A stretch of DNA of 64,000 nt from Duganella aquatilis (lineage in GTDB: Bacteria > Pseudomonadota > Gammaproteobacteria > Burkholderiales > Burkholderiaceae_D), in assembly GCF_009674565.1 (NCBI RefSeq), contig NZ_WKJL01000007.1, positions 62,001 to 126,000 on the forward strand, in the 5' to 3' direction. Of this stretch, positions 25,016 through 34,137 are shown one piece after another. How positions within the stretch are numbered: position 1 is the first letter of the stretch; each line of letters opens with the position of its first letter. The position numbers and the translations under genes were made by a program. The notes beneath the pieces are model-generated. The model worked only from the letters and a program-made list of their open reading frames with translations. It ran no database searches and was not told the origin of the DNA.

Positions 25016-25990
25016 ATGCAAGCCATCGTACTGAGCGCCTTTGGCGCACCGCTTACCCAACAGGATATCGCACGTCCAGGCGCCGGTCCCGGCCAGGTGC
25101 TGGTGCGGGTGCACGCCAGCGGCGTCAATCCGCTCGACACCAAGATCGCCGCCGGCCAGGCCGGCCACGCGCAGGCAGTGCTGCCTGCGGTGCTGGGCAT
25201 CGACATGGCCGGCGTGGTGGTCAGCGTGGGTGCGGACGTTGCGGGCTTCGCGCCGGGCGACCGGGTCTACGGCATGACCGGCGGCGTTGGCGGCGTGGCT
25301 GGCTCGCTGGCCGAATACGTGGCGGTGGACGCGCGCCTGCTGGCGCACATGCCGGCCAACTTGTCGATGCGCGAAGCCGCCGCGCTGCCGCTGATCTTCA
25401 TCACCGCATGGGAGGGACTGGTCGACCGCGCCCACGTCGGCGCCGGCAAGACGGTGCTGGTGCAAGGCGGCGCCGGCGGCGTCGGCCACATGGCGGTGCA
25501 GCTGGCGGTGGCGCTGGGGGGGCAGGTCTCGGCCACCGGCAGCGCCGGACAGCGCACCGCCATCGAAGGCATGGGCGCCACCTTCATCGACCGCGATATG
25601 CCGGTGGAAGATTATGCCGGCGCAGGCTTCGACATCGTCTACGACACAGTCGGCGGCGCGGTGCTGGACGCCTCGTTTCGCGCCGCGCGCCGCTATCACG
25701 GCCATGTGGTGAGCTGCCTTGGCTGGGGCACGCATGCGCTGGCGCCGCTGTCGTTCCGCGCCGCCACCTATTCCGGCGTGTTCACGCTGCTGCCGCTGTT
25801 GAGCGGCGAAGGCCGCGCCCACCACGGCGACATCATGCGCGAAGCCAGCGCGCTGGTGGCGGCCGGCAAACTGACGGTGCTGCTGGACCCGGCGCGCTAC
25901 ACGCTGTCCGCCGGCAGCGTCAGCGCCGCCCACCGCGCGCTGACGGAGCGCACGGCCAGCGGCAAGGTGGTGGTCGAGCTTATGGAATAA
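25016..25990 (+). CDS. Zinc-independent quinone oxidoreductase-like MDR enzyme
   Basis: A 324-residue medium-chain dehydrogenase/reductase. The GroES-like domain (residues 1-120) contains GVNPLDTKIAAGQ and the NAD(P)-binding domain has the AXXGXXG-type motif VQGGAGGVGHMAVQLA (about 145-160). The zinc-ligand Cys and His of true alcohol dehydrogenases are missing, so it belongs to the quinone oxidoreductase (QOR/CurA-like) branch and should reduce quinones or enones with NADPH. AGGAG precedes the ATG at 25016, so a longer upstream frame is rejected. Divergent LysR suggests induction by an electrophile. Ends 11 bases inside the convergent FecR gene. Confidence 0.9.
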   Translation: MQAIVLSAFGAPLTQQDIARPGAGPGQVLVRVHASGVNPLDTKIAAGQAGHAQAVLPAVLGIDMAGVVVSVGADVAGFAPGDRVYGMTGGVGGVAGSLAEYVAVDARLLAHMPANLSMREAAALPLIFITAWEGLVDRAHVGAGKTVLVQGGAGGVGHMAVQLAVALGGQVSATGSAGQRTAIEGMGATFIDRDMPVEDYAGAGFDIVYDTVGGAVLDASFRAARRYHGHVVSCLGWGTHALAPLSFRAATYSGVFTLLPLLSGEGRAHHGDIMREASALVAAGKLTVLLDPARYTLSAGSVSAAHRALTERTASGKVVVELME

Positions 25991-26627
25991 GCGTATCCGC
26001 CTCGCCGAACGAAGCCGGCGGCGCGAACAGCATGCCCGGATTGGCGAACATCTTCACCGGCCTGGACTTGTCGTCCTTGATGAAGCCGAACTGGCCCGGA
26101 TCGTAACGGAACTCGCCGGCGCTGTTGACGATGGAGATGCCGCCCGCGCTGACATGCACGTGCAGGCCGGGCTCCAGGCCGGACGACGGCGCGGTCAGGT
26201 ACTCCAGGAAGAAGGTGGTGCCACGGATGCCGATGGTGGCGCTGGGCGTCTTCAGCGCAAACCGCTCCTTGCTGCGCTTGCCCAGCAAGCCGGTCACCGA
26301 ACGCAGCCCGCCCTTCACCAGCGTGAAGGCGGCGCGGTCGCTTTCCGGTCTGGCGCTGTTGAAGGAAAACTGGTCGACCACCACCGTGGTTTCCGGCTTC
26401 AGCGTCAATTCGCTGTTGTCGATGAAGCGCACCAGCGCATAGGCGCCGGCGGCGGTGACCAGCGTATCGCCGCTCTCCACTTCCGACTTCGCCTGCAGGG
26501 CTTTCACCATCCCGGACGGCGAGCGCGCGCTCATCGCGCCGCTCACCTGCACCACCACGCCCGCCACCTGCGCCGCCATGGCGCAGGTAGCAGCGACCCA
26601 CAGCAGCAAAGCCACCAATATCCGCAT
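25980..26627 (-). CDS. Periplasmic FecR domain protein
   Basis: 215 residues. A signal peptide (about 1-20, ending AMAAQ) is followed by a FecR domain (about 50-150): VESGDTLVTAAGAYALVRFIDNSELTLKPETTVVVDQF and LKTPSATIGIRGTTFFLEY. This family is periplasmic or membrane-bound and often senses or scaffolds at the cell envelope. No ECF sigma factor, FecA-type receptor or CHASE2/adenylate cyclase module is adjacent, so this is not a classical FecIR unit. Start chosen at the ATG giving an ideal signal peptide; the upstream TTG is rejected. Confidence 0.85.
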   Translation of the reverse strand: MRILVALLLWVAATCAMAAQVAGVVVQVSGAMSARSPSGMVKALQAKSEVESGDTLVTAAGAYALVRFIDNSELTLKPETTVVVDQFSFNSARPESDRAAFTLVKGGLRSVTGLLGKRSKERFALKTPSATIGIRGTTFFLEYLTAPSSGLEPGLHVHVSAGGISIVNSAGEFRYDPGQFGFIKDDKSRPVKMFANPGMLFAPPASFGEADTLIP

Positions 26628-26659
26628 GCGACACCCGTACAAAATATGAACAGGCGGTT

Positions 26660-27766
26660 TTATACCACGGATGCAGGCTCGTGGAAAGGATAATCGGTGT
26701 AGCCCACATGCGTGCCGCCGAAGAAGCTCGGACGATCGTAGTCGTTCAGCGGCCAGCCGTTGCGCAGGCGTTCCGGCAGGTCCGGGTTGGCGATGAAGTG
26801 GCGGCCGAATGCCACCAGGTCGGCGTCGCCCGCTTGCAGGATCGCTTCGGCCGCCGCGCCGTCAAAGCCGCCAGCGGCGATGATGGTGCCGGCGTAATGC
26901 TTGCGGATCAATTGCGCAGCCACCGGCGCCTGGTTCTTGCTCACGTCCTCGATATTACCGGCGATGCGCGGCTCGATCAGGTGCAGGTAGGCCAGCTTCA
27001 AGCCCGCCAGCTGCTGCGCCACATAGGCGAACAGGCCTTCCGGATCGCGGTCCGACATATCGCCCCAGTTGCCGCTTGGGCCGATGCGCACCGCCACCTT
27101 GTCGCTGCCCCAGACCGAAATGACGGCGCGGGTGGCGTCCAGCAGGAAGCGCGCGCGGTTCTCGAAGGAGCCGCCATAGATGTCGGTGCGCTTGTTGCTG
27201 CCGTCCTGCAGGAACTGGTCGAACAGATAGCCGTTGGCCGCGTGCAGTTCGACGCCGTCGAAACCGGCCTCCTTGCCGCGCATCGCGGCCTGGCGGAAGC
27301 TTTCGACCAGCCCCTCGATTTCAGCAATGGTCAGTGCGCGGTTGGGCGTGTTGGCCACCCAGCCTTCCGTGGTGTAGGCTACGCCGCCGTGCGGCACTTC
27401 CGACGGACCGACGGGAATGCTGCCGGCGGGCTGCACGTCCTTGTTGGACTGGCGGCCGGCGTGGTACAGCTGCAGGAAGATCTTGCCGCCCTTGGCGTGC
27501 ACGGCGTCGGTGACCTGCTTCCAGCCGGCGATCTGGCTGTCGTCATACAGGCCAGGCGCACCGAGGTAGCCGTTGCCGTTTTCAGCGGCGATGGTCGCCT
27601 CGCCGATCAGCAAACCACCCGGCGAAGTACGCTGGGCATAGTATTCCGCCATCAGCGCGCCGGGGCGGGCGCCGGCTTCGGCGCGCATGCGGGTCAGCGG
27701 CGCCAGCACCACGCGGTGAGTGAAAGTGTAAGGGCCTACGGTAACTGCGGACATCAGCTTGTTCAT
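26660..27766 (-). CDS. nemA: Old Yellow Enzyme family alkene reductase (NemA-like)
   Basis: A 368-residue FMN-dependent ene-reductase that reduces activated C=C bonds, quinones or nitro compounds with NADPH. TIM-barrel family marks: VVLAPLTRMRAEAG at the N-terminus, LFLQLYHAGRQS-type region (FLQLYHAGRQSN), the catalytic/substrate pair HAANGYLFDQFLQDGSN with the following GGSFENRARF, and VAFGRHFIANPDLP with YTDYP at the end. GGAGC precedes the ATG. It is divergent from a LysR gene that carries an in-frame stop, with a TTGC-type palindrome between them. A second OYE of the same family lies at 52285-53379. Confidence 0.93.
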   Translation of the reverse strand: MNKLMSAVTVGPYTFTHRVVLAPLTRMRAEAGARPGALMAEYYAQRTSPGGLLIGEATIAAENGNGYLGAPGLYDDSQIAGWKQVTDAVHAKGGKIFLQLYHAGRQSNKDVQPAGSIPVGPSEVPHGGVAYTTEGWVANTPNRALTIAEIEGLVESFRQAAMRGKEAGFDGVELHAANGYLFDQFLQDGSNKRTDIYGGSFENRARFLLDATRAVISVWGSDKVAVRIGPSGNWGDMSDRDPEGLFAYVAQQLAGLKLAYLHLIEPRIAGNIEDVSKNQAPVAAQLIRKHYAGTIIAAGGFDGAAAEAILQAGDADLVAFGRHFIANPDLPERLRNGWPLNDYDRPSFFGGTHVGYTDYPFHEPASVV

Positions 27767-27829
27767 GATTTGCTCCAGTGAGATTGCGATGGAGGGAATA
27801 TACGGACCGGCCAACTGAAGATAAATAGG

Positions 27830-27843
27830 CTTGCATTCGCAAG
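27830..27843. promoter_or_regulatory. LysR-type palindrome between OYE and lysR
   Basis: CTTGC-ATTC-GCAAG is a perfect inverted repeat in the 124-base space between the divergent nemA-like and lysR genes, where a LysR regulator site is expected. The TTGC/GCAA half-sites recur in the promoter of the second OYE gene (53463-53479). Confidence 0.5.
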
Positions 27844-27890
27844 ATATCGGACAGATACTTCCGCAATTACATCAGCGTGAGGAAAACCGG

Positions 27891-28775
27891 ATGGACAGCC
27901 TGAGCGGAATTTCGATGTTCGTCACCGTGGCCGAGATGCGCAGCTTTACCAAGGCCGCCACGCATTTCGGCGTGTCCTCCTCCGCCGTCGGCAAAAGCAT
28001 CGCCCGCATGGAGGAACGGCTGAACGTGCGCCTGTTCCACCGCAGTACCCGCAGCATCACGCTGACGGCCGAAGGCTTGCTGTTCCTGGAACGCTGCCGC
28101 CGCATCCTCAGCGAGGTGGAAGCGGCGGAAGCCGAATTGTCCGAGCTGTCCGGCACGCCCAGCGGCCGCCTGCGCGTCAGCGCGCCCCAACTGACCGGAT
28201 TGATCATGCCGACGCTGACCGGTTTCATGCGCCGCTATCCAGACATCGCGCTGGATATCGACCTGTCCGACCGCATGGTCGACGTGATCGAAGAAGGCTT
28301 CGACGCCGTGATCCGCACCGGTGCGCAAAACGATTCCCGGCTGGCGTCGCGCCGCATCGGTTCGTGCAGGCAGGTGGTGGTGGCGTCGGCCAGTTACCTG
28401 AAGCAGCACGGCGTGCCGTCGCATCCGTCGGAACTGGCGTAGCATGCCTGCCTGCTGCATAAATTCCCCGCCACCGGCCGCATCGAGCGCTGGCCTTTCA
28501 AGCTGGAAGACGGCGCTGCCGATCCGGTGCTGAGAGAACGCATGACCTGCACCACCATCGAGGCGATCACCTATGCGCTGCTGGAGGGCGAAGGCATCGC
28601 CTTCCTGCCCACCTTCATCCTCGACGACGAACTCAAAACAGGCCGCCTGCGCATCATCCTGGAGGACTATATGGACCAGACGGTGACCTTCTCGATGCTG
28701 TGGCCCAGCAGCCGCTACGCCTCTCCCAAACTGCGCGCGCTGATCGACTACGTGGTCGCCAATATGCGCATCTGA
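27891..28775 (+). pseudogene. LysR family regulator interrupted by in-frame TAG
   Basis: The frame encodes a full-length LysR protein of 294 codons: helix-turn-helix MFVTVAEMRSFTKAATHFGVSSSAVGKSIARMEERL, then the effector domain (PTLTGFMRRYPDIALDIDLSDRMVDVIEEGFDAVIRTG). Codon 184 is TAG (28440-28442), and the same frame continues without shift through HACLLHKFPATGRIERW, MTCTTIEAITYALLEGEGIAFLP to a normal stop. A sense codon (CAG, AAG, TGG or similar) is expected at that position. The first 183 residues lack most of the inducer-binding domain. It may be a recent nonsense mutation, a sequencing error or, less likely, readthrough. The divergent OYE is the probable target; GAGG precedes the ATG. 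Confidence 0.85.
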
Positions 28776-28789
28776 GACATTCAAGACAT

Positions 28790-28814
28790 CCAGCTCCGAT
28801 ATGATCGGAACTGG
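28790..28814 (+). terminator. Hairpin after the lysR pseudogene
   Basis: CCAGCTCCGAT and ATCGGAACTGG pair over 11 bases with one mismatch around a 3-base loop, 15 bases after the lysR stop, followed by a short T-containing stretch (CTCTTTATT). It fits an intrinsic terminator of moderate strength. Confidence 0.55.
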
Positions 28815-28931
28815 AGCCTCTTTATTCCGAAACCGGTGGACCGCACACTACGTCCCTCACACCACCGGAGTAAGCGCCATGAGCGCCGGCCTGCTGTCCG
28901 GCATGAATGGCTCTCAACGAAAGGAATTAGC

Positions 28932-30032
28932 ATGAACAAAAAAATCCGTGTCGGCATCGTCGGCGCCGGCAATTGGGCCGAGTATGGCCACATCCCAGCC
29001 CTCAAGCTGCTGCCGCAGTATGCGATGACCGCGATCCACAGCCGCAGCCAGGAAAAGGCCGACGCAGTCGCCGCGCGCCACGGCATCCCGCACGCACTGA
29101 GTTCCTTGCAGGCGCTGGTCCATCATCCCGAGGTGGATCTGGTACTGGTGCTGAATCCCGCACCGAGCCATGAAGAAGCGATCCGCGCCGCCATCGCAGC
29201 CGGCAAGGACGTCTACAGCGAATGGCCGCTGACGCCGCGCACCGCATTGACGCAGGAATTGATCGCGCTGGCCGACCAGGCCGGCGTGCGCCACCTGGCC
29301 GGCTTGCAGCGCCGTCTCGGCGCCGACTACCGCTATGTGCGCGACCTGGTACGCGATGGCTACATCGGTGAACTGCGTTCGGCGCGCCTGCACGTCAGCG
29401 TCGAATACTTCCAGTCGGCGCGGGTCCAGGCGCTGTACTTCACCGTCCCGCAGGAGAACTATTCCGGCCTGCTGCACATCTACGGCGGCCATTTCTTCGA
29501 CGCCGTCTTCAGCATGCTGGGCCACCCGACCAGCATCAGCGCGCTGGCCGTCAATCAGTTCAAGGAAGTGACGCTGATCGAAACCGGTGAAAAGCTGCCG
29601 CACACGCTGGCCGACCAGGTGGTGGTGAACGGCAGTTTCGCCAACGGCGCCGTGCTGACCGCGCATCTGGAAGCGGGCAAGCGTAACAACTACGGCTGGC
29701 AGCTGGATCTGACCGGTTCCAGCGGCGACCTGAAAATCTCCAACAGCACCAGCTTCGGCCAGGCCTTCAACGTCATCGAAGGCGCGCAGGGCGACAGCCA
29801 GCCGCTCAAGGTGCTGCCGGTGCCGGACCAGTACAACTGGCTGCCGCCGAATCAGCTGGGCGGCAGCCAGCTGGAACTGGCCAACCTGTACGCCGCCTAC
29901 GCCAGCGACCTGCGTGACGGCACCCGCCTGGCGCCCACCTTCGCCGATGCGCTGACGATGCACCGGCTGATCGACAACATCGAACTATCGAACGCCGGGG
30001 GCCGCCGGGTTCAGACCAGTCCCGCCATATAG
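28932..30032 (+). CDS. Gfo/Idh/MocA family oxidoreductase (Gal80-like C-terminus)
   Basis: 366 residues. The N-terminal Rossmann fold begins RVGIVGAGNWAEYGHIPALK; the family signature with the catalytic-type Glu-x-Pro region is changed to YSEWPL (usually EKPxA), so the conserved Lys is replaced by Trp, as in Gal80-type non-classical members. The C-terminal part (VEYFQSARVQALYFTVPQENYSGLLHIYGGHFFDAVFSMLG) resembles the Gal80p-like domain of this superfamily. It may therefore be a dehydrogenase of unusual chemistry or a sensor. AAGGAA precedes the ATG. Its last 22 bases overlap the convergent chemoreceptor gene. Substrate unknown. Confidence 0.85.
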   Translation: MNKKIRVGIVGAGNWAEYGHIPALKLLPQYAMTAIHSRSQEKADAVAARHGIPHALSSLQALVHHPEVDLVLVLNPAPSHEEAIRAAIAAGKDVYSEWPLTPRTALTQELIALADQAGVRHLAGLQRRLGADYRYVRDLVRDGYIGELRSARLHVSVEYFQSARVQALYFTVPQENYSGLLHIYGGHFFDAVFSMLGHPTSISALAVNQFKEVTLIETGEKLPHTLADQVVVNGSFANGAVLTAHLEAGKRNNYGWQLDLTGSSGDLKISNSTSFGQAFNVIEGAQGDSQPLKVLPVPDQYNWLPPNQLGGSQLELANLYAAYASDLRDGTRLAPTFADALTMHRLIDNIELSNAGGRRVQTSPAI

Positions 30033-31678
30033 CCCGACGACGCCATGCCGGCGCTGTAGTCCGGCGCCGGCCGGTTGCGCGGACGCTGCGGCGCCGGCAT
30101 TTCGATCACGTTCAGCTCTTCCTTGCCGCCGCCGGCCATCTTGAACAGGCTGACGCTGCGCGCCAGGCGCTCCGCCTGCTCCTGCAAGGACACGATGGCG
30201 GCCAGCGATTCCTCCACCAGCGTGGCGTTTTGCTGCGTCACGCTGTCCATCGAGGCCAGCGTGCGGTTCACCAGTTGCAGCCCCAGGCTTTGCTCGCGGG
30301 TGCCGTTGCTGATGTCACCCATCAGCGTCGCGCCGCGCAGCACGCCGCGCACCACGTCGTCGATGGTGGCACTGGCGTCCTTCACCGCCTGGCCGCCGCC
30401 GTTCACTTCGGCCAGCGACTGCACGATCAGCTCCTTGATTTCCCTGGCCGACTGCGCGCTGCGCTGCGCCAGCGCCCGCACCTCGGCCGCCACCACGGCG
30501 AAGCCGCGTCCATGCTCGCCGGCGCGCGCCGCCTCCACCGCCGCGTTCAGCGCCAGCAGATTGGTCTGGAAGGCGATGCCGTCCATCAGCCCGACGATGT
30601 CGCCGATCCGGCGCGACGAGGTGCTGATGCGCTCCATGGTCGCCGTCACCGCCGATACCGCCACTTCCGCTTCGCGCGCCACCAGCGCGGTCTGGTCCAT
30701 CAGCTTGTGCGCCTGTTCCGCCTTGTCGGCGTTGTTGGCGACGGTGGTGGTCAGTTCCTCCACCGTGGCCGCGGTTTCTTCCAGCGTGGCCGCCTGCCCT
30801 TCGGTGCGCTGCGACAGGTCGCCGGTGCCGGCCGAAATCTGCGCCGAGGCGGTAGCGATGGTGTAGGTGCCGCCGCGCACCTGGGTCACCATGCGTTGCA
30901 GGTTGGCGCTCATCTGGTTCATGGCGCGCAGCAGTTCGGCCGTTTCGTCCTTGCCGCCGGTGTCCGCGTCCACCCGCAGGTCGCCTTCCGCCACGCGGCG
31001 CGCCACCTCCACGGCGCGGCCCAGCGGCACCGAGATCATGCGCGCCACGCGGCCCGCCAGCAGCAGGCCCAGTACCAGCGCGCCGGCCATGAAGGCGAAG
31101 ATCAGATGCCGCGCATGCAGGTAGGTCTGGTCGGCCGACTGCGCGGCCTGCGCGCTGCCCGCTTCGTTGATGGCGACCAGCTTGTCGATCAGCGCCATCG
31201 CCTCGAAGTCGTACTTGCGCGATTCGCCGCGCACCACCGCCAGCGCGCCGACGTCGTCGCCGTGGCGCGACAGGGCCACCACCTGGCGCACCGCGCCACG
31301 GTAGGCGTTCAGCGACGCCTGCAACTGGGCGATGATGTCCATCTCGGCGCCGCTGCGCGGCTGCGCCGCATAGGCGCCCAGCGAATTCTGCACCTGCTGC
31401 ATCTGGCTTTCCATGTCCTGCTCGTACTTGCGCAGGATGTCCGGCTCGGTCGACACCACGTGGAACAGCTCAAAGGTGCGGAAGCGCGTCAGGCCGTACT
31501 TGATGTCCAGCGCATTGCGCACGCCCGGCGCCCAGCGGTGGTCGATTTCATTGGTCACCCGGTCCAGCTCATACAGCTGGAACACGGAGAACACGCCCAG
31601 CCCCATCATCATCGCCAGCACGGCGGCGACGACCACATTCAGCTTCTTGGCGATTTTCAGGTTGCGGAACCAGTTCAT
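30011..31678 (-). CDS. Methyl-accepting chemotaxis protein
   Basis: 555 residues. A first transmembrane helix (about 12-32), a periplasmic four-helix-bundle sensor (about 33-190, 4HB_MCP type), a second helix (about 192-212), a HAMP domain (about 213-265) and a cytoplasmic signalling domain with the invariant tip [36 protein letters not shown]. No CheR-binding NWETF-type pentapeptide at the end. It is the last gene of a minus-strand operon, 14 bases after an EAL protein that is itself 4 bases after a stand-alone receiver. Chemoreceptor and c-di-GMP output are thus genetically linked. Confidence 0.95.
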   Translation of the reverse strand: MNWFRNLKIAKKLNVVVAAVLAMMMGLGVFSVFQLYELDRVTNEIDHRWAPGVRNALDIKYGLTRFRTFELFHVVSTEPDILRKYEQDMESQMQQVQNSLGAYAAQPRSGAEMDIIAQLQASLNAYRGAVRQVVALSRHGDDVGALAVVRGESRKYDFEAMALIDKLVAINEAGSAQAAQSADQTYLHARHLIFAFMAGALVLGLLLAGRVARMISVPLGRAVEVARRVAEGDLRVDADTGGKDETAELLRAMNQMSANLQRMVTQVRGGTYTIATASAQISAGTGDLSQRTEGQAATLEETAATVEELTTTVANNADKAEQAHKLMDQTALVAREAEVAVSAVTATMERISTSSRRIGDIVGLMDGIAFQTNLLALNAAVEAARAGEHGRGFAVVAAEVRALAQRSAQSAREIKELIVQSLAEVNGGGQAVKDASATIDDVVRGVLRGATLMGDISNGTREQSLGLQLVNRTLASMDSVTQQNATLVEESLAAIVSLQEQAERLARSVSLFKMAGGGKEELNVIEMPAPQRPRNRPAPDYSAGMASSGYMAGLV

Positions 31679-31692
31679 GGCAATCTCCTAAG

Positions 31693-33621
31693 TTATGCGG
31701 CCTGCAGCTGCAGGCTGCCTTCGAGGAAGTTCAGTGCGGATGCCGCCGGTAACGGACGGCTGTAGTAGTAACCCTGGATCTCGTCGCAGCGCCAGTTGGA
31801 CAGCATGGCGCGCTGGGTTTCGGTCTCGACGCCTTCGGCGATCACGGTCAGGCCCAGGCTGTGGCCAAGGCTGATGGTGGCCTGCACGATGGCGCTCTGC
31901 TCTTTCACCGAGTGCATATTGCGGACGAAGGACTGGTCGATTTTCAGTTTGTGGATCGGGAAGCGCGACAGATAGGCCAGGCTGGAATAACCGGTGCCGA
32001 AATCGTCGATGGCCAGCTTCAGGCCCAGAGAACGCAGGCGGTGCAGCAAGGCGATGGCGCTTTCCGCGTCTTCCACCATCACGCTCTCGGTAATTTCCAG
32101 CTCCAGGCACGATGGATCGATGTGGGTGGTGGCCAGCAGGTCTTCCAGATGCGCCAGGAAGCCCGGCGCCGCAAACTGGCGCGGCGAGATGTTCACCGCC
32201 ACCACCACGCGCTGGCCGGTTTCGGCCTGCCACACGCTGATCTGGCGGCAGGCCTCTTCCAGCACCCAGTTGCCGATGCCGACGATCAGGCCCGATTCCT
32301 CGGCCAGCGGAATGAAGTCGGCCGGCGAAATCAGCTTGCCCTGGCGGCGCCAGCGCACCAGCGCCTCGAAACCGATCAGGCTGCCGTCGCTCAAGGCCTG
32401 CTGCGGTTGATAATGCAGTTCCAGTTCCTCGCGCTCCACCGCATGGCGCAGCAGCGATTCCAGGTCCAGCCGTTCGCCCGCTTCGGCGTTCAGCTGTTGC
32501 GAGTAGACCTCCAGCCGGTCGCCGCCGGCCTTGCGCGCCGCTTGCAGCGCGGCGTCGGCATTGCGCAGCAGGACGTCCGGATTGGCGCCGTGCTGGGGAT
32601 AGCTGACCGCGCCCAGGCTCAGGGTGGTGTAGATTTCATGGCCTTCGCAGTCGTAGGGATTGCGTACTTCGTCGCGCAGGGTGGACAGCGCCTCGGCCAG
32701 CGCCAGATCGCTGCACTCCATGCGGAACAGGATGGCGAAGTTGGCGCCGTCCAGGCGAAACACCTCGCCGCCGCTACGTTCCGCCGCGCTGCGGATGCGC
32801 TCCGCCAGACCGATCATGACGCGGTCGCCGAAGGCGTGACCAAAGCCGCCGATGATGCGCGAGAAGCGGTCGATGGTCCCCAGCACCACCACGTGCGGCA
32901 CCGCCGGCAGCGACGCCAGGCGCGCCTCGAAGCTGCGGCGGTGCGCCAGGCCGGTCAGCGGATCGTGGCGCGCCTGGTGACTCAGTTCGTCCTCCACCCG
33001 CACCCGGGCCCGGACGTGGTACAGCATGAAGACGCAGGTCACCAGCGCCAGCACGTCGAACACGTGTACCAGGCCGGTGATCCAGCCGATGGCGCGGTTG
33101 GCCATGGTGCCGTTGTCGTAGATCGCGTCCTCGACGTTCTGCTGCAGGCCGTCGATGCGCAGGCGCAGCTGCTTGACGTCGTCGTTCATCTCGATCAACA
33201 CGGCGCGGGCGGCGGCCGGATCGGTGCCGACATTGCGTTCGAATTCCGGCGTCAGCTTGACGATGCGCTGGTAGCCGTCGCGCAGCGCATCCAGCTCCGG
33301 ACCTTCGCCCAGGCTGGAATGCAGCTGCGCCAGCGTGGCGTCCAGCTCACCGCGGCCCATGCTTTCCAAAAACTGGAAGCGGCCGGGCGTGATCGAGTCC
33401 GTGAAGCGCTTGTCCATCGCCAGCTGGTAGCGCAGCAAGGCGCTTTCGAAGTCGCCCAGGTAGCGCATCTGCGGGATGGTGCTGTTCAGCAGCGGCGTCT
33501 CGTTGCGGCGGATGTTGTGCGCGGTGCGCTCCATGAACACCGACAGCGTGATACTGGCGGCGATCACCAGCAGCAGCAAAATATAAATGAGACGGCGCGA
33601 ACTGCTGATGATGTTTTTCAT
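31693..33621 (-). CDS. Membrane EAL phosphodiesterase with degenerate GGDEF
   Basis: 642 residues. Two transmembrane helices (about 9-29 and 180-200) frame a periplasmic four-helix-like sensor similar in layout to that of the neighbouring chemoreceptor. The GGDEF domain has DGANF (291-295) in place of GGDEF and should not make c-di-GMP. The EAL domain is complete: EAL at 419-421, NISPRQF, LEITES, DDFGTGYSSL, LKIDQSFV, EGVETE. It is expected to hydrolyse c-di-GMP, possibly with GTP-regulated GGDEF. It sits between a receiver gene (4-base gap) and an MCP gene (14-base gap). Confidence 0.93.
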   Translation of the reverse strand: MKNIISSSRRLIYILLLLVIAASITLSVFMERTAHNIRRNETPLLNSTIPQMRYLGDFESALLRYQLAMDKRFTDSITPGRFQFLESMGRGELDATLAQLHSSLGEGPELDALRDGYQRIVKLTPEFERNVGTDPAAARAVLIEMNDDVKQLRLRIDGLQQNVEDAIYDNGTMANRAIGWITGLVHVFDVLALVTCVFMLYHVRARVRVEDELSHQARHDPLTGLAHRRSFEARLASLPAVPHVVVLGTIDRFSRIIGGFGHAFGDRVMIGLAERIRSAAERSGGEVFRLDGANFAILFRMECSDLALAEALSTLRDEVRNPYDCEGHEIYTTLSLGAVSYPQHGANPDVLLRNADAALQAARKAGGDRLEVYSQQLNAEAGERLDLESLLRHAVEREELELHYQPQQALSDGSLIGFEALVRWRRQGKLISPADFIPLAEESGLIVGIGNWVLEEACRQISVWQAETGQRVVVAVNISPRQFAAPGFLAHLEDLLATTHIDPSCLELEITESVMVEDAESAIALLHRLRSLGLKLAIDDFGTGYSSLAYLSRFPIHKLKIDQSFVRNMHSVKEQSAIVQATISLGHSLGLTVIAEGVETETQRAMLSNWRCDEIQGYYYSRPLPAASALNFLEGSLQLQAA

Positions 33622-33625
33622 GGAA

Positions 33626-34027
33626 TTACTCCTCGGCGTGGGTCGGGAAGCTGCCGCTGGCCTGGTTCAGGCAGCGCAGCAGTTCGTTCGCTTCAAAGGG
33701 TTTGCTCAAAAAGCAGGAGGCGCCGCCGAGCAGTGCGCGCTTGCGCAACGCGGCTTCCGGGAAGGCGGTCATCAGGATCAGCGGCAGCGGATTGCCGTCG
33801 CGGCGCAGCTGTTCCAGCAGCTCGATGCCGCTCATGCCCGGCATTTGCAGGTCGGTGATGATGCAGTGGTAGTCGCCCAGCGCACCGGAAGCCAGCAGCG
33901 CCAGCGCGGAATCGTAGGCGTTGGCGGCGTAGCCGTAGGAGCGCAACAGGCTCCGCAAGCCGACACGCACGTCTTCGTCGTCGTCGACGATGGCAATATT
34001 ACAAAATTGTGGATCCGGATCTGACAC
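33626..34027 (-). CDS. Stand-alone response regulator receiver domain
   Basis: 133 residues, a single REC domain. The acidic pair is in IAIVDDDEDVR, the phosphoacceptor is Asp59 (IITDLQMPGMSG), the switch Thr is in LILMTAF and the Lys in LSKPFE. No output domain. GTG start with GGGAG upstream. Sequence is closest to the FixJ/NtrC-type receivers, like the downstream-facing FixJ-like gene 110 bases upstream. It is followed after 4 bases by the EAL gene, so it probably controls that phosphodiesterase or the adjacent chemoreceptor, perhaps receiving phosphate from the upstream kinase. Confidence 0.92.
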   Translation of the reverse strand: MSDPDPQFCNIAIVDDDEDVRVGLRSLLRSYGYAANAYDSALALLASGALGDYHCIITDLQMPGMSGIELLEQLRRDGNPLPLILMTAFPEAALRKRALLGGASCFLSKPFEANELLRCLNQASGSFPTHAEE

Positions 34028-34137
34028 TGGTGACTCCCTTGTACGGACGGCGGCTCGCGGCCGTCCAGCGCATGGGAGAACAATACAGTTTAGAGAGGGT
34101 TGAGAAAATTATACAAGCGTATAGGGTCAGGCACAGG

